Under the pieces are notes generated by a model that saw only the letters and a list, made by a program, of their open reading frames with translations, did no database searches and was not told the DNA's origin. A program made the translations under genes and the position numbers. DNA of 64,000 nucleotides from JAPXLN01 sp033809515 (GTDB lineage: Bacteria; Bacillota; Sulfobacillia; Fermentithermobacillales; Fermentithermobacillaceae): contig JAPXLN010000001.1 of the NCBI GenBank assembly GCA_033809515.1, positions 62,001 to 126,000 of the forward strand, in the 5' to 3' direction. Every line of letters begins with the position of its first letter. Position 1 is the stretch's first letter. Positions 35,005 through 43,502 of the stretch are shown one piece after another.

Positions 35005-35859
35005 TTGCTTAGAACCAATGAGAAAAGTTTAGTGATGCTGTCAGTAGCCGGGGAGATTTCAGCGCCGGCCTGCTCACCCAGGATTTGCTTTGACGGGAAA
35101 ATCAGGGTCACTCCAGGCACCGGTGGGATAGCTTACAACCTGAAAGTAGGAGATTCCGCCTTCGATTGGGTCGGTGACCACCTGGAGCCGGGCGTAAGCT
35201 CAAAGAACAAAGACGACCGGGCCAATTCAGGGTACAACACCCTGTCCTGCATCGGCAACACCGCCTACCTGTGTTCGGGCGAGGCTAAAGGCGCCAAAGG
35301 AATAGTCACCGGGAAACACGGAGGGATTGAGCACGTCATAATCCACTTCAATCCTGAGACAATCGACAAACTACAGGTCGGTGACAAGATCCAGATCCGA
35401 GGCATAGGCCAGGGACTGGAGCTGTCCGATTACCCCAGCGTGAAATGCATGAACCTGTCACCTGAGTTTCTGCACAAAATGGGAATTGTCGAAGAAGACG
35501 GCGTCCTCCAAGTGCCGGTTGCACACATGATTCCTCCGGAGTTCATGGGGAGCGGCCTGGGCTCTTCTTCAGCTGAACGGGGTGACTACGACATTACCAC
35601 CATGGAGCGGGGGCGCCTTGAGGAGCTGGGACTCGACAAACTCAGACTCGGTGACATCGTGGCCATTCAAGACTCATCGTCTTTCTACGGCCGGAGCTAC
35701 CGGCGTGGCGCAGTCATCATCGGCATAGTTGTACATGGCAACTCTTTCGTGTCAGGGCACGGTCCTGGAGTCACCAGTCTGATGACTGCTCTTGACGGCA
35801 AGATAAGACCTGTGAAAGCTGACAAGGCCAACATCGCCGACTATCTGGAACTGGCCTAG
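35005..35859 (+). CDS. DUF4438-like protein
   Basis: 284 residues, cytosolic by appearance. Features are GTGGIAYNLKVGD, a Gly-rich NTAYLCSGEAKGAKG stretch and HGNSFVSGHGPGVTSLM near the C-terminus. It resembles DUF4438 proteins of Thermotogales and Clostridia by recall; biochemical role unknown. TTG at 35005 follows GAGGAGGT, 23 bases after the S9 peptidase stop, so co-expression is likely. Confidence 0.7.
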   Translation: MLRTNEKSLVMLSVAGEISAPACSPRICFDGKIRVTPGTGGIAYNLKVGDSAFDWVGDHLEPGVSSKNKDDRANSGYNTLSCIGNTAYLCSGEAKGAKGIVTGKHGGIEHVIIHFNPETIDKLQVGDKIQIRGIGQGLELSDYPSVKCMNLSPEFLHKMGIVEEDGVLQVPVAHMIPPEFMGSGLGSSSAERGDYDITTMERGRLEELGLDKLRLGDIVAIQDSSSFYGRSYRRGAVIIGIVVHGNSFVSGHGPGVTSLMTALDGKIRPVKADKANIADYLELA

Positions 35860-35930
35860 CCGTGAAGCAGCGTCTAATGTAGCACGTTTGGACAAGAACG
35901 GGAAAAATACAGTAACAGGGGGTCAAGCAT

Positions 35931-36602
35931 GTGTCTGCAGGTAAGGACGCCGGAGACTTCTACTCTCATGAGAACTGGTTTATTAGGCGCCAGGCGGAGA
36001 TGTGCGTGAACGCCCTGAGGAAAAGGGGCTTCGCGGCCTGCTTCGCCCCGGACCGGGAAGAGGCGCGCCGGATAGTCCTCGAGCATATTCCTCTGGGGGC
36101 CTCCGTAGGCATCGGAGGCTCAGTAACCGTGCGAGACCTGGGGCTGGATGTAGCCCTAAAGGAAAGAGGACACAAACTCTATGACCACTGGGACAGCTCC
36201 CTTGACCCCCATGACCGGACTAAGGCCCACGACAATCAAATCCTTGCCGGTGTGTTTTTGTCCGGTACAAACGCAGTGACTGAAGACGGGGTTCTGGTTA
36301 ACACAGATGGCAGCGGAAATCGAGTGGCTGCCATGATTTTCGGCCCTGAGGTCACCGTGGTGGTATGCGGGTACAACAAAATTGTACGGGACGTACCCTC
36401 TGCCATAGACCGTATCAGGAAGTATGCCGCCCCGGTCAACTGCAAAAGGCTGGGAGTTCAGTCGCCCTGCCAGTCAGGCGGAGACTGCTTTTCCTGCGGA
36501 AATTCGGCCCAGCTTTGTCGTGCCACGACGATTCTGGAGGGCGTTCCCGGGGGCAAAAAGGAGTTCGTGGTTGTCATTGTAGGAGAAAAACTAGGGTACT
36601 AG
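35931..36602 (+). CDS. LUD domain protein (LutC/YkgG-like)
   Basis: 223 residues with a single LUD (DUF162) domain: SVGIGGSVTVRDLGL, DNQILAGVFLSGTNAVTEDG and NTDGSGNRVAAMIFGP are the expected segments. LUD proteins act in lactate or related oxidations, often with iron-sulfur partners, but none is adjacent here. The C-terminal CQSGGDCFSCGN is a Cys cluster that could bind metal. GTG at 35931 follows AGGGGG. Confidence 0.82.
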   Translation: MSAGKDAGDFYSHENWFIRRQAEMCVNALRKRGFAACFAPDREEARRIVLEHIPLGASVGIGGSVTVRDLGLDVALKERGHKLYDHWDSSLDPHDRTKAHDNQILAGVFLSGTNAVTEDGVLVNTDGSGNRVAAMIFGPEVTVVVCGYNKIVRDVPSAIDRIRKYAAPVNCKRLGVQSPCQSGGDCFSCGNSAQLCRATTILEGVPGGKKEFVVVIVGEKLGY

Positions 36603-36637
36603 TTTTGGATAATATCCAGGAGTCTACAGATGTTACT

Positions 36638-36683
36638 GGCGCCGGATAGGGTCTCTGCTTCCGCGGAAGCCCTCTCCGGCGCC
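36638..36683. terminator. Long GC-rich hairpin between convergent LUD and sfsA genes
   Basis: GGCGCCGGA at 36638-36646 pairs with TCCGGCGCC at 36675-36683, enclosing AGGG/CCCT and CTTCCGCGGAAG. Strong bidirectional stem without a clear T run. Confidence 0.65.
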
Positions 36684-36688
36684 GAGAC

Positions 36689-37498
36689 TCAACCTGCCTC
36701 AACAGGAATGGCCTCAGGATTCAGCCGGGTACCACCGGTCCACACAGCACACCGGTAGCCAAAAAGCTCTACGCCCGCGCTCCGGGCATCTGCCAAAGCC
36801 CGGGCAAACCGGCCGTCAACTTGTGCGTTGGGCTTAACCACTCTTATGTCATGTCGCTGGGCGACAAACACGGCGCACGCCCGGTAGCCCCGGCTCACTG
36901 ATTCCGAAAGCGACCGCAGGTGGCGTACACCTCGTTCCGTAGGGGCATCCGGGAACAAACCAATTTCACCCTGAGCAAGAGTCACTGACTTCACCTCAAC
37001 CAGGGTGGGTGGCAGCCCGGGTCCGGAAAGCAAAAAATCGACACGGGTTACGGGGGTTCTCTTTCCAGCCTCGCCAAAGCGGCCTGACTCATGTTTGAGG
37101 GAGTGCTCGGGCCTGACTCCGGTATACTGACTGAACTCAGGTATGGCCCGGGAAACCAGCGCTTGTCCAAACAGTCTGTTAGGTTGTCTGGTATCTACTG
37201 AGACCCAGCAAGTCTCTCCGGATTCGCTCCTATTCCCCGAATCAGCAAGGACCAGGTCAAGCGCGGTTTTTCGACCGGCGCCCGGATGTGCCTTGCGCAC
37301 CATTACCCGGTTGCCCGGAAAAATGAGCTCGGTCAGTCTGCCAGGGTCAGCCAGATGGGCAATAGTCTCCCTTGCTCCGCCTTCTGCTCCGTCTTCTGCT
37401 TCTGCCCCTACTTCCACATGGACGATGAACCTGTTAGGACGGGATATGACCGTGGCAGGAATAAGGTCGTGAAACTTCACTTCCAGACTGTCGTACAA
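36689..37498 (-). CDS. sfsA: SfsA family protein
   Basis: 269 residues. The family hallmark VEVKSVTLAQGEIGLFPDA is present, with LADPGRLTEL and TERGVRHLRSL. SfsA binds DNA or acts as a nuclease-like protein; role unclear. TTG at 37498 follows GGAGG at seven bases. The frame also continues to a TTG at 37558 that overlaps the mscS stop, which would add 20 residues. Confidence 0.9.
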   Translation of the reverse strand: MYDSLEVKFHDLIPATVISRPNRFIVHVEVGAEAEDGAEGGARETIAHLADPGRLTELIFPGNRVMVRKAHPGAGRKTALDLVLADSGNRSESGETCWVSVDTRQPNRLFGQALVSRAIPEFSQYTGVRPEHSLKHESGRFGEAGKRTPVTRVDFLLSGPGLPPTLVEVKSVTLAQGEIGLFPDAPTERGVRHLRSLSESVSRGYRACAVFVAQRHDIRVVKPNAQVDGRFARALADARSAGVELFGYRCAVWTGGTRLNPEAIPVEAG

Positions 37499-37554
37499 GT
37501 CTTTGCCTCCTATGAGACTCTGACCTCCATAGACTCTGCCGGCCGGTTCCGGGC

Positions 37555-38472
37555 TCAAGAACGAGGGTCAGTTCCTGCATCTTGCTTAGCCTGCTTGGCC
37601 TGTCCGGTACTTAGCCCGGAGTCGCCTCTTACAAGGCCGGTTTCGGACACATTCGGCGGCCTGTCTACGAGAATCATACGAGGACCTGGCACTTCAATGT
37701 GGGCGCGGTCGAGCCCTTCCTTGATGCGCAGCCTCAGCTCCCGCTCTACGCCCCACTGCTCAAGAGGTCTACTCTTTGCCCATACCTGAAAGGTGACCCC
37801 GTACTGGTCAAACCTGGAGATTCCCAGCACTCTCGGTCCCTCCAGGAGGACTTTGCTCTCCCGGGCGAACTCGTCGCATACTTGCTGAATCGCGTTCATG
37901 GCGCGCCTTACGTCCTCTTCGTAGGCGATTGTCACCTCAATAAGAGCGCGAGACCCCTCTCTGCTCCGGTTGGTGGTTATAGTGACCATGCTGTTGGGGA
38001 TTATGTGGACCTCTCCAGAGAAATCCCGCAGACGAGTGGTCCGAAAGCCTAACTCCTCCACTACTCCGGAAACCCCGGCGATGGATACATAGTCTCCTAT
38101 GTCGTACTGCCTTTCGTAGATGATGAAGAAGCCGGTTATGACATCTTTCACAAGGCTCTGAGCGCCAAATCCTACGGCAAGCCCCAGAACAGCTGCTCCG
38201 CCCAGGATAGGTTTTGTGTCTATGTTCAGAATCTCGAGGATGGTCACCAGGGCGATGCCGCCCATTATGTACTTCACTGTGCTGGTCAGAAGGCTCAGGA
38301 GGGTCTTTCGCCGCTGCTCATCCAGTTTGGCCCCATTGGGCCTGCGGTAGTGCTCGAACAAGCTTCTTATCACAGAGTTGAGAAGTCTGGTCAATACTAA
38401 GGCCAGCCCAACCACTACGGCGATGCGGGCGATAGAACCAGCGTAGACCATAGCTACTCGGTCGATACTCAT
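37555..38472 (-). CDS. mscS: Small-conductance mechanosensitive channel, MscS family
   Basis: 305 residues. Three membrane segments in the first ~115 residues; pore helix region GGAAVLGLAVGFGAQSLVKD, then the beta domain with GDYVSIAGVSGVVEELGFR and LRDFSGEVHIIPNS. Releases solutes during osmotic downshift. ATG at 38472 follows GGGAGCG. A Lys/Gln/Ala-rich tail ends the protein, just before sfsA. Confidence 0.93.
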   Translation of the reverse strand: MSIDRVAMVYAGSIARIAVVVGLALVLTRLLNSVIRSLFEHYRRPNGAKLDEQRRKTLLSLLTSTVKYIMGGIALVTILEILNIDTKPILGGAAVLGLAVGFGAQSLVKDVITGFFIIYERQYDIGDYVSIAGVSGVVEELGFRTTRLRDFSGEVHIIPNSMVTITTNRSREGSRALIEVTIAYEEDVRRAMNAIQQVCDEFARESKVLLEGPRVLGISRFDQYGVTFQVWAKSRPLEQWGVERELRLRIKEGLDRAHIEVPGPRMILVDRPPNVSETGLVRGDSGLSTGQAKQAKQDAGTDPRS

Positions 38473-38490
38473 GAACACCGCTCCCTGTAA

Positions 38491-39444
38491 TCAGTCCATG
38501 CTATGTGAAGGTCCTGTGCTGCGTGAAGACCCTGTGCTGCGTGAAGGCGCCATACGCCGCAAAGATCCCAGCTCAGAGACCAGCATGCCCCCAAGAATAG
38601 CTGCAGCCCCGGCAATCTCCCGGGGGGTCAGGACTTCGTCAACCAGCAGCCACGCAAAGAACGCTCCAAACACGGGCTCAACCGATAGAATAAGCGCTGT
38701 GTGGGTCGCTGTGGTATACCGCTGCACGGCAGACTGGGTGAGAAACGCAAAAGACGTCGCTGCAAGGGCTGTAAACAGGATTGCCCCCCACGCCTCCCCC
38801 GGAATGACCAGTGGGCGTTCAAAGATGAGGGCACCGACGAACGAACCCAGGGAAACCACAAGGAGCTGGATAGCCGCATACAGCACCGTATCTCCGTGAT
38901 CAGAGTACGCCTCTACCAAAAGAATGTGTGAGGCAAAACCTATGGCGCACAGAAATACCAGCAAGTCTCCGGCTTCGACGATCAGGGGAAGCTTTAGGGA
39001 CATCAGTCCCAGGCCTGTAGTAGCTAGCACTACGCCTATGACAGATGCTCTATCGGGGGCTTTCCGCAGAAGAAGTCCGGAGGCCACCGGGACGATTACC
39101 ACGCTCAATCCGGTGATAAATGCTGCTTTGCCTGCGGGAACAGTGATGAGACCCAGCGTCTGAGTTATGTATGAAAAGAGCAAGGCCACTCCTGTAATAA
39201 GGCTTCCGGTCAGAAACTTCCTTGAATGAGGCTCTCCGGAGCGGGGCCCAGACCCGAAGCGAAGGTTTGTTCCGACCTTGCTGGCCACATACCACCCGAG
39301 GAGCGCTGCTCCTGCAACCAAGAACCTTATGCTTATGTACGTGAGCGGTCGCATAGACGCTATAGCGTTCTTCACGATCACAAATGTGGTTCCCCAAATC
39401 AGCGTGACAAGCAGCAACAGCAAGTCTGCGACCAGTTGTGACAT
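38491..39444 (-). CDS. EamA/DMT family transporter
   Basis: 317 residues, ten hydrophobic segments in two EamA repeats; the first begins LLVTLIWGTTFVIVKNA. Likely exports amino acids or metabolites. ATG at 39444 follows GGAGGT at nine bases, so the 26 upstream codons are dropped. The last ~20 residues are an RSTGSS-type repeat tail encoded by 18-bp units. Confidence 0.88.
   Translation of the reverse strand: MSQLVADLLLLLVTLIWGTTFVIVKNAIASMRPLTYISIRFLVAGAALLGWYVASKVGTNLRFGSGPRSGEPHSRKFLTGSLITGVALLFSYITQTLGLITVPAGKAAFITGLSVVIVPVASGLLLRKAPDRASVIGVVLATTGLGLMSLKLPLIVEAGDLLVFLCAIGFASHILLVEAYSDHGDTVLYAAIQLLVVSLGSFVGALIFERPLVIPGEAWGAILFTALAATSFAFLTQSAVQRYTTATHTALILSVEPVFGAFFAWLLVDEVLTPREIAGAAAILGGMLVSELGSLRRMAPSRSTGSSRSTGPSHSMD
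38505..38558 (-). repeat. 18-bp tandem units in the EamA gene tail
   Basis: Two close copies at 38505-38522 and 38523-38540 (plus-strand GTGAAGRYCCTGTGCTGC) and a diverged third at 38541-38558. In frame, they encode repeats of RSTGSS. Confidence 0.8.
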
Positions 39445-39583
39445 TCTGGGCGAACCTCCAGTCCCTTTGTCTGGTTTCACCTGCTCTCGAGTACCATCAA
39501 AATCGGCGTCAGCAAAAAGCAAGCGGAAAGGTAGTAGCTCTCACGCAGGCCCGAGATTATGACACGGTTTCCAGCCCTGGGGC

Positions 39584-40465
39584 TCACTGCTTTGTGCCGT
39601 AGAAAAACAGCCCGCTGCAGACCCTAGCGGCAGGACCCGTCTGCCATACGTGATTGTCGCTTCTCCATTCCACCTGAAGAGGTCCTCCGGGCAAATTGAC
39701 GGTTACCCTTTGATCCCGGTCTGCCATACCTTTCAAGACCGCAGCTACAACCGATGCCGACGCTCCTGTCCCGCAAGCTAGAGTCACCCCTGAGCCCCTC
39801 TCCCAGACTCGCATATCCAGCATGTTCGGAGACCTTAGGGATACAAACTCGATGTTTGCTTTTTTCGGAAAGAGGGCATGTCTCTCCAAGGGCGGCCCCA
39901 ACCTCTCAAGGTCCACGGCCCAGACATCGCTGACAAAAAACACGCAGTGTGGGTTTCCGAGGAAAAGGGCAGTGCCGTACAACACCTCCCCTTCCAGCTC
40001 CACCCGTTCGTCAACCACAGGCTCAGGCCCGGCAAGCTGAGCTAAGGGGATCTCGCTCCTTCCAAAACGCGGCTTACCCATATCCACAGTCACAGACCCC
40101 GGCGTTCCATCCTCAAGCAGCAGCTTAGGCTTGATAATCCCGGCCCGGGTCTCAACTTCAAACTCAGTCTTCGTGGTCTGTCCGGCTTCAAAGACGTAAC
40201 GGGAGAAGCATCTCATGCCGTTTCCGCACATGTCCCCTTCTGAACCATCGGAGTTGAACATGCGCATGCGAAAATGGGCAACATCCGATGGTTCCACAAG
40301 GATCAGGCCATCAGACCCTACGCCAAAATGCCGGTCGGAAATCGCCCGTGCCAGGGGCCCCCAGTCATGTTCATCCTTGTACCTGAACCGGTCAATGAAG
40401 ATGTAGTCGTTGCCGAGACCATGCATCTTGGTAAACGGAATCTGGGCAAAGGTTTCTTTCTTCAT
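39584..40465 (-). CDS. dapF: Diaminopimelate epimerase
   Basis: Converts LL- to meso-diaminopimelate for lysine and peptidoglycan. 293 residues; both catalytic Cys are visible, in GDMCGNGMRCF and in ACGTGASASV. TKMHGLGNDYIFID is the standard N-terminal motif. ATG at 40465 is preferred over a GTG-type start eight codons earlier. It ends about 140 bases from the EamA gene and follows purA on the same strand. Confidence 0.95.
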   Translation of the reverse strand: MKKETFAQIPFTKMHGLGNDYIFIDRFRYKDEHDWGPLARAISDRHFGVGSDGLILVEPSDVAHFRMRMFNSDGSEGDMCGNGMRCFSRYVFEAGQTTKTEFEVETRAGIIKPKLLLEDGTPGSVTVDMGKPRFGRSEIPLAQLAGPEPVVDERVELEGEVLYGTALFLGNPHCVFFVSDVWAVDLERLGPPLERHALFPKKANIEFVSLRSPNMLDMRVWERGSGVTLACGTGASASVVAAVLKGMADRDQRVTVNLPGGPLQVEWRSDNHVWQTGPAARVCSGLFFYGTKQ

Positions 40466-40514
40466 CCTCGGAAGCCCCCTTGCTGCCACAGCGTACTAAC
40501 ACTCATGCGAAATC

Positions 40515-41801
40515 TCAGGAAAACGGTGCCTCAAGAACAAACGTGTGGCGACGGTCCCTTCCCAGAGACACAAGGCCCATGGGAACGCCCACCGTTTTAG
40601 ACACGAACTCAAGGTACTCCCTGGCATTCGGATGCAGATCATCAAATCTCTCGCACTTAGGATCAAGCTCAGGCCATCCCTTGAAGTCTCTGTACACGGG
40701 CTCACACTCGCCAAGCACCTTCAGACTCGCAGGGAATTCCCGCAACTCCTGACCGCCATACCTGTAAGCGTAGGCAACCCGCATGTCCCCCATTCCCGAA
40801 AGTATATCCATACGGGTCACTGCAAGCGACGTAAAGCCGCTCAACATGGCGGCGTACTTCACCATTACCAGGTCCAACCAGCCAATGCGTCTCGGCCTTC
40901 CGGTAGTCGTACCGTACTCATGACCCTTCTCTCTTATCATGTTACCGGTCTCATCAAGCAGCTCCGTAGGGAAAGGCCCATCGCCTACACGGGAAGTGTA
41001 AGCTTTGACGACCCCCATAACCTTGCCGATCTTTGATGGACCTACCCCTGAGCCTATGCAGGCGCCTCCAGCCACTGGGTGACTTGAGGTAACATACGGA
41101 TACGTGCCGTGATCAAGATCAAGAAGCGTACCCTGCGCACCCTCAAACAACACCTTCTTGCCCGAAGCAATAGCTTCGTTGACAAGCACAGCTGTATCGG
41201 TTACATAGGGCGCAAGGTACTCCCCTGCCTCAAGGTAATCAGAGGCTATCTCCTTTGAGTCCAGCGGCTCCTTGCCGTAGAAATGCTTGAGTATCCGGTT
41301 CTTGTCCTTCAGAGCAGCTTCCAGCCTGCCGGTAAACTGCTCAGGCTCAAGCAAGTCACATACCCGGAGCCCAACCCTTGCGGATTTGTCCATATATGCA
41401 GGCCCCACGCCTTTGAGCGTAGTCCCGATCTTCCTTGAACCCATGTCTTGCTCCTGGAGCGCGTCGAGAATACGGTGGTATGGAAGGATCAAATGTGCCC
41501 TAGAGCTAATGCGCAACCCCCGGAGATCGTAGCCTTCCCTTATGAGGCCTTTCATCTCAGCAATAAGCACCTGAGGATCTACTACCACGCCGTTTCCGAT
41601 AACAGAGACTTTGTCGGGGTACAGAATCCCGCTGGGAAGAAGGTGAAGCTGGCTCTCACGGCCGTCTACGACCACAGTGTGACCGGCGTTTGGCCCACCC
41701 TGGTACCGTACAACCACATCAGCTTCTTGCGCAAGATAATCGGTTACCTTGCCCTTCCCCTCGTCTCCCCACTGACTGCCCACAACAACCAACGACTGCA
41801 T
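40515..41801 (-). CDS. purA: Adenylosuccinate synthetase
   Basis: First committed step from IMP to AMP. 428 residues, family-normal length. GTP-binding VVVGSQWGDEGKGKVTDYLA at the N-terminus, YQGGPNAGHTVV, GVGPAYMDKSARVGLRV, GTTTGRPRRIGWLD. ATG at 41801 fits the family start; the frame extends 16 codons further, and AGGAGGG near 41835 would best suit a TTG six codons upstream of the ATG. Divergent from the YkgJ-type gene. Confidence 0.95.
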   Translation of the reverse strand: MQSLVVVGSQWGDEGKGKVTDYLAQEADVVVRYQGGPNAGHTVVVDGRESQLHLLPSGILYPDKVSVIGNGVVVDPQVLIAEMKGLIREGYDLRGLRISSRAHLILPYHRILDALQEQDMGSRKIGTTLKGVGPAYMDKSARVGLRVCDLLEPEQFTGRLEAALKDKNRILKHFYGKEPLDSKEIASDYLEAGEYLAPYVTDTAVLVNEAIASGKKVLFEGAQGTLLDLDHGTYPYVTSSHPVAGGACIGSGVGPSKIGKVMGVVKAYTSRVGDGPFPTELLDETGNMIREKGHEYGTTTGRPRRIGWLDLVMVKYAAMLSGFTSLAVTRMDILSGMGDMRVAYAYRYGGQELREFPASLKVLGECEPVYRDFKGWPELDPKCERFDDLHPNAREYLEFVSKTVGVPMGLVSLGRDRRHTFVLEAPFS

Positions 41802-41970
41802 ATCACCGGGCAAACTCGCCCATTCCCTCCTAGAAGAAGACATGCCCAAAACCGCCCAGACAACATCCTAAGAATACCTGATTCCATCATGGCAAGGCAA
41901 ACCTTCATGGTAGACTATAAGCATAAGCAAGAAACCACAGGCAAGACCATGCTGGCAAAGGAGTGGTGCA

Positions 41971-42609
41971 ATGTCTGAACGGTCCAGGCCAAACGGCAGC
42001 CTTCGTGACAGCAAACCTCCAAAAATGACCTGGCAGCCGGAAAAGGGCCGCCTGGTGAGATCGTCACTGTCTCTTGACGATTACCGTCAGGCATACCGAC
42101 TAATGGACACGCCGCCTCTGGACTACGATTGCGGTCGCCTCTGCGAAAGATTGTGCTGTCAGGAGTATGAGCCTGGTGTGGGAATGTACCTCTTGCCAGG
42201 GGAAGAATGCATGTTCACCGGAAGTGAGCCCTGGCTGAGGTGGTACTACCATTCCGCACAGCATCACGACTTTCCGCCTGAATGGGACGGGCTGGTTGCT
42301 TTTGTCATGTGCCGGAGCACGTGCCCCCGGGAAAGACGGCCTATTCAGTGCCGCACGTTTCCTCTTATGCCCTACCTTGACCACGCCGGAAACCTGCAAG
42401 TATGTCTTGACGAGCTCTCAGGCTACTTCCTCTGCCCGCTTGTACGAAGTAGCCGCGAATTCCCTCTAAGGCCACAATTCTACGACCGGGTGCTCCGGGC
42501 CTGGCAAATTCTGATCAGAGATCCGCTCATCAAGGCTGATGTGGCCATGCAGTCGCGCAAGCTTGACCAGGACCGGCAAGCCCCCTGGCGGAGGCTGCAA
42601 ATGCGCTAG
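41971..42609 (+). CDS. YkgJ-like cysteine cluster protein
   Basis: 212 residues. Cys-rich motif YDCGRLCERLCCQ near residues 52-64 and later Cys in CRSTCPRERRPIQCRTFPLMPY suggest a metal-binding site as in the YkgJ/DUF3109-type families. Cytosolic; role unknown. ATG at 41971 follows AAAGGAG. Ends 50 bases before the promoter of the second riboswitch. Confidence 0.72.
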   Translation: MSERSRPNGSLRDSKPPKMTWQPEKGRLVRSSLSLDDYRQAYRLMDTPPLDYDCGRLCERLCCQEYEPGVGMYLLPGEECMFTGSEPWLRWYYHSAQHHDFPPEWDGLVAFVMCRSTCPRERRPIQCRTFPLMPYLDHAGNLQVCLDELSGYFLCPLVRSSREFPLRPQFYDRVLRAWQILIRDPLIKADVAMQSRKLDQDRQAPWRRLQMR

Positions 42610-42659
42610 GCCACGCCATTGCCATGGACAGCAAAAAGCCGCCGCATCAACAACCGCGT

Positions 42660-42688
42660 TTGACGCCATCTGCAACCATGTGTATACT
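42660..42688 (+). promoter_or_regulatory. Sigma-A-type promoter of the second FMN riboswitch transcript
   Basis: TTGACG at 42660-42665, 17-base spacer, TATACT at 42683-42688. The predicted start is about six bases before the riboswitch. Confidence 0.8.
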
Positions 42689-42700
42689 TTCCTGGTGAGA

Positions 42701-42833
42701 GGATCTTCGGGGCAAGGTGCGCAGCTAACGCTGCAAATCCTGACCGGCGGTGAAAGCCCGCGACTCGCGCAAAAACGCGACTGACCCGGCGCAATTCCGG
42801 GGCCGACGGTAAAGTCCGGACGGAAGAAGATCA
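42701..42833 (+). ncRNA. FMN riboswitch (RFN element) 2
   Basis: P1 is formed by GATCTTC at the 5' side and GAAGATC at the 3' side. Conserved blocks in order: GGGGCAAGGTG, CCTGACCGGCGGTGAAAGCCC, GCGAC, GACCCGGCG, GCCGACGGTAAAGTCCGGA. After it come two C tracts, TCCCCC at 42842-42847 and TCCCCCT at 42853-42859; the second is a perfect complement of AGGGGGA at 42873-42879, the ribosome binding site of ribU. Translational control by sequestering is likely. Confidence 0.95.
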
Positions 42834-42884
42834 TTTTGATTTCCCCCGAGGGTCCCCCTTAGAGCAACTTTGAGGGGGAGAAAA

Positions 42885-43433
42885 ATGAACCGCAGAAACA
42901 TGACGCTCGTAGGAATCCTATCTGCCATCTCTTTGGCGCTGGAACTGCTCATCCACTTTCCTGTACTGGCACAAGCTCCGTATCTGTTGGTTTCGCCCGG
43001 CGATCTTCCCATGTTCATAGCGGCCATGGTAATTGAGCCGCTGGCAGGGGTAGTGTGCGCATTCATCAACGCAACTCTGTTTGTAGTGCTTACCGGACAG
43101 GGCGGACCATGGGGCGCTCTCATGCACTTCATTGCATCAGGCGCCATGGCTTTCATCATCGGCCGCATCTATAAAAACACAGGCAAAACACTTCCCGCTC
43201 TAGGCGCAGGCATCCTTACGAGGATAGCTCTTATGGTGCCCCTGAACCTGGCAATCACGCCTCTTTACACAGGCATGCCCCGTGAGGCCGTCATGAAGAT
43301 GATCGTACCGGTAGTCATCCCTTTCAACACAATACATGCCCTGTTCAACGCAACCCTGTGCTACATTGTGCTGAAGGCGCTTCCTGAGAAGGTGGTCAAC
43401 AAGGCAGCCCACAGCCAGATCCGGACTCCATAA
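42885..43433 (+). CDS. ribU: Riboflavin ECF transporter S-component RibU
   Basis: Riboflavin-binding membrane subunit of an ECF importer, 182 residues with about six hydrophobic segments. SPGDLPMFIAAMVIEPLAG matches the RibU-type second helix region, and the FMN riboswitch supports the substrate. ATG at 42885 follows GAGGGGGAG; a TTG at 42870 in the same frame would start inside the sequester hairpin and is unlikely. The next gene begins about 70 bases later without an obvious terminator, so the salvage genes may share this transcript. Confidence 0.9.
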   Translation: MNRRNMTLVGILSAISLALELLIHFPVLAQAPYLLVSPGDLPMFIAAMVIEPLAGVVCAFINATLFVVLTGQGGPWGALMHFIASGAMAFIIGRIYKNTGKTLPALGAGILTRIALMVPLNLAITPLYTGMPREAVMKMIVPVVIPFNTIHALFNATLCYIVLKALPEKVVNKAAHSQIRTP

Positions 43434-43502
43434 AGAAGGACCCCCAGCTTTCCCTAACGAACTGTAGAGAAGATCCGTACAGGACTTAGGGGGATGGGGA
43501 AA

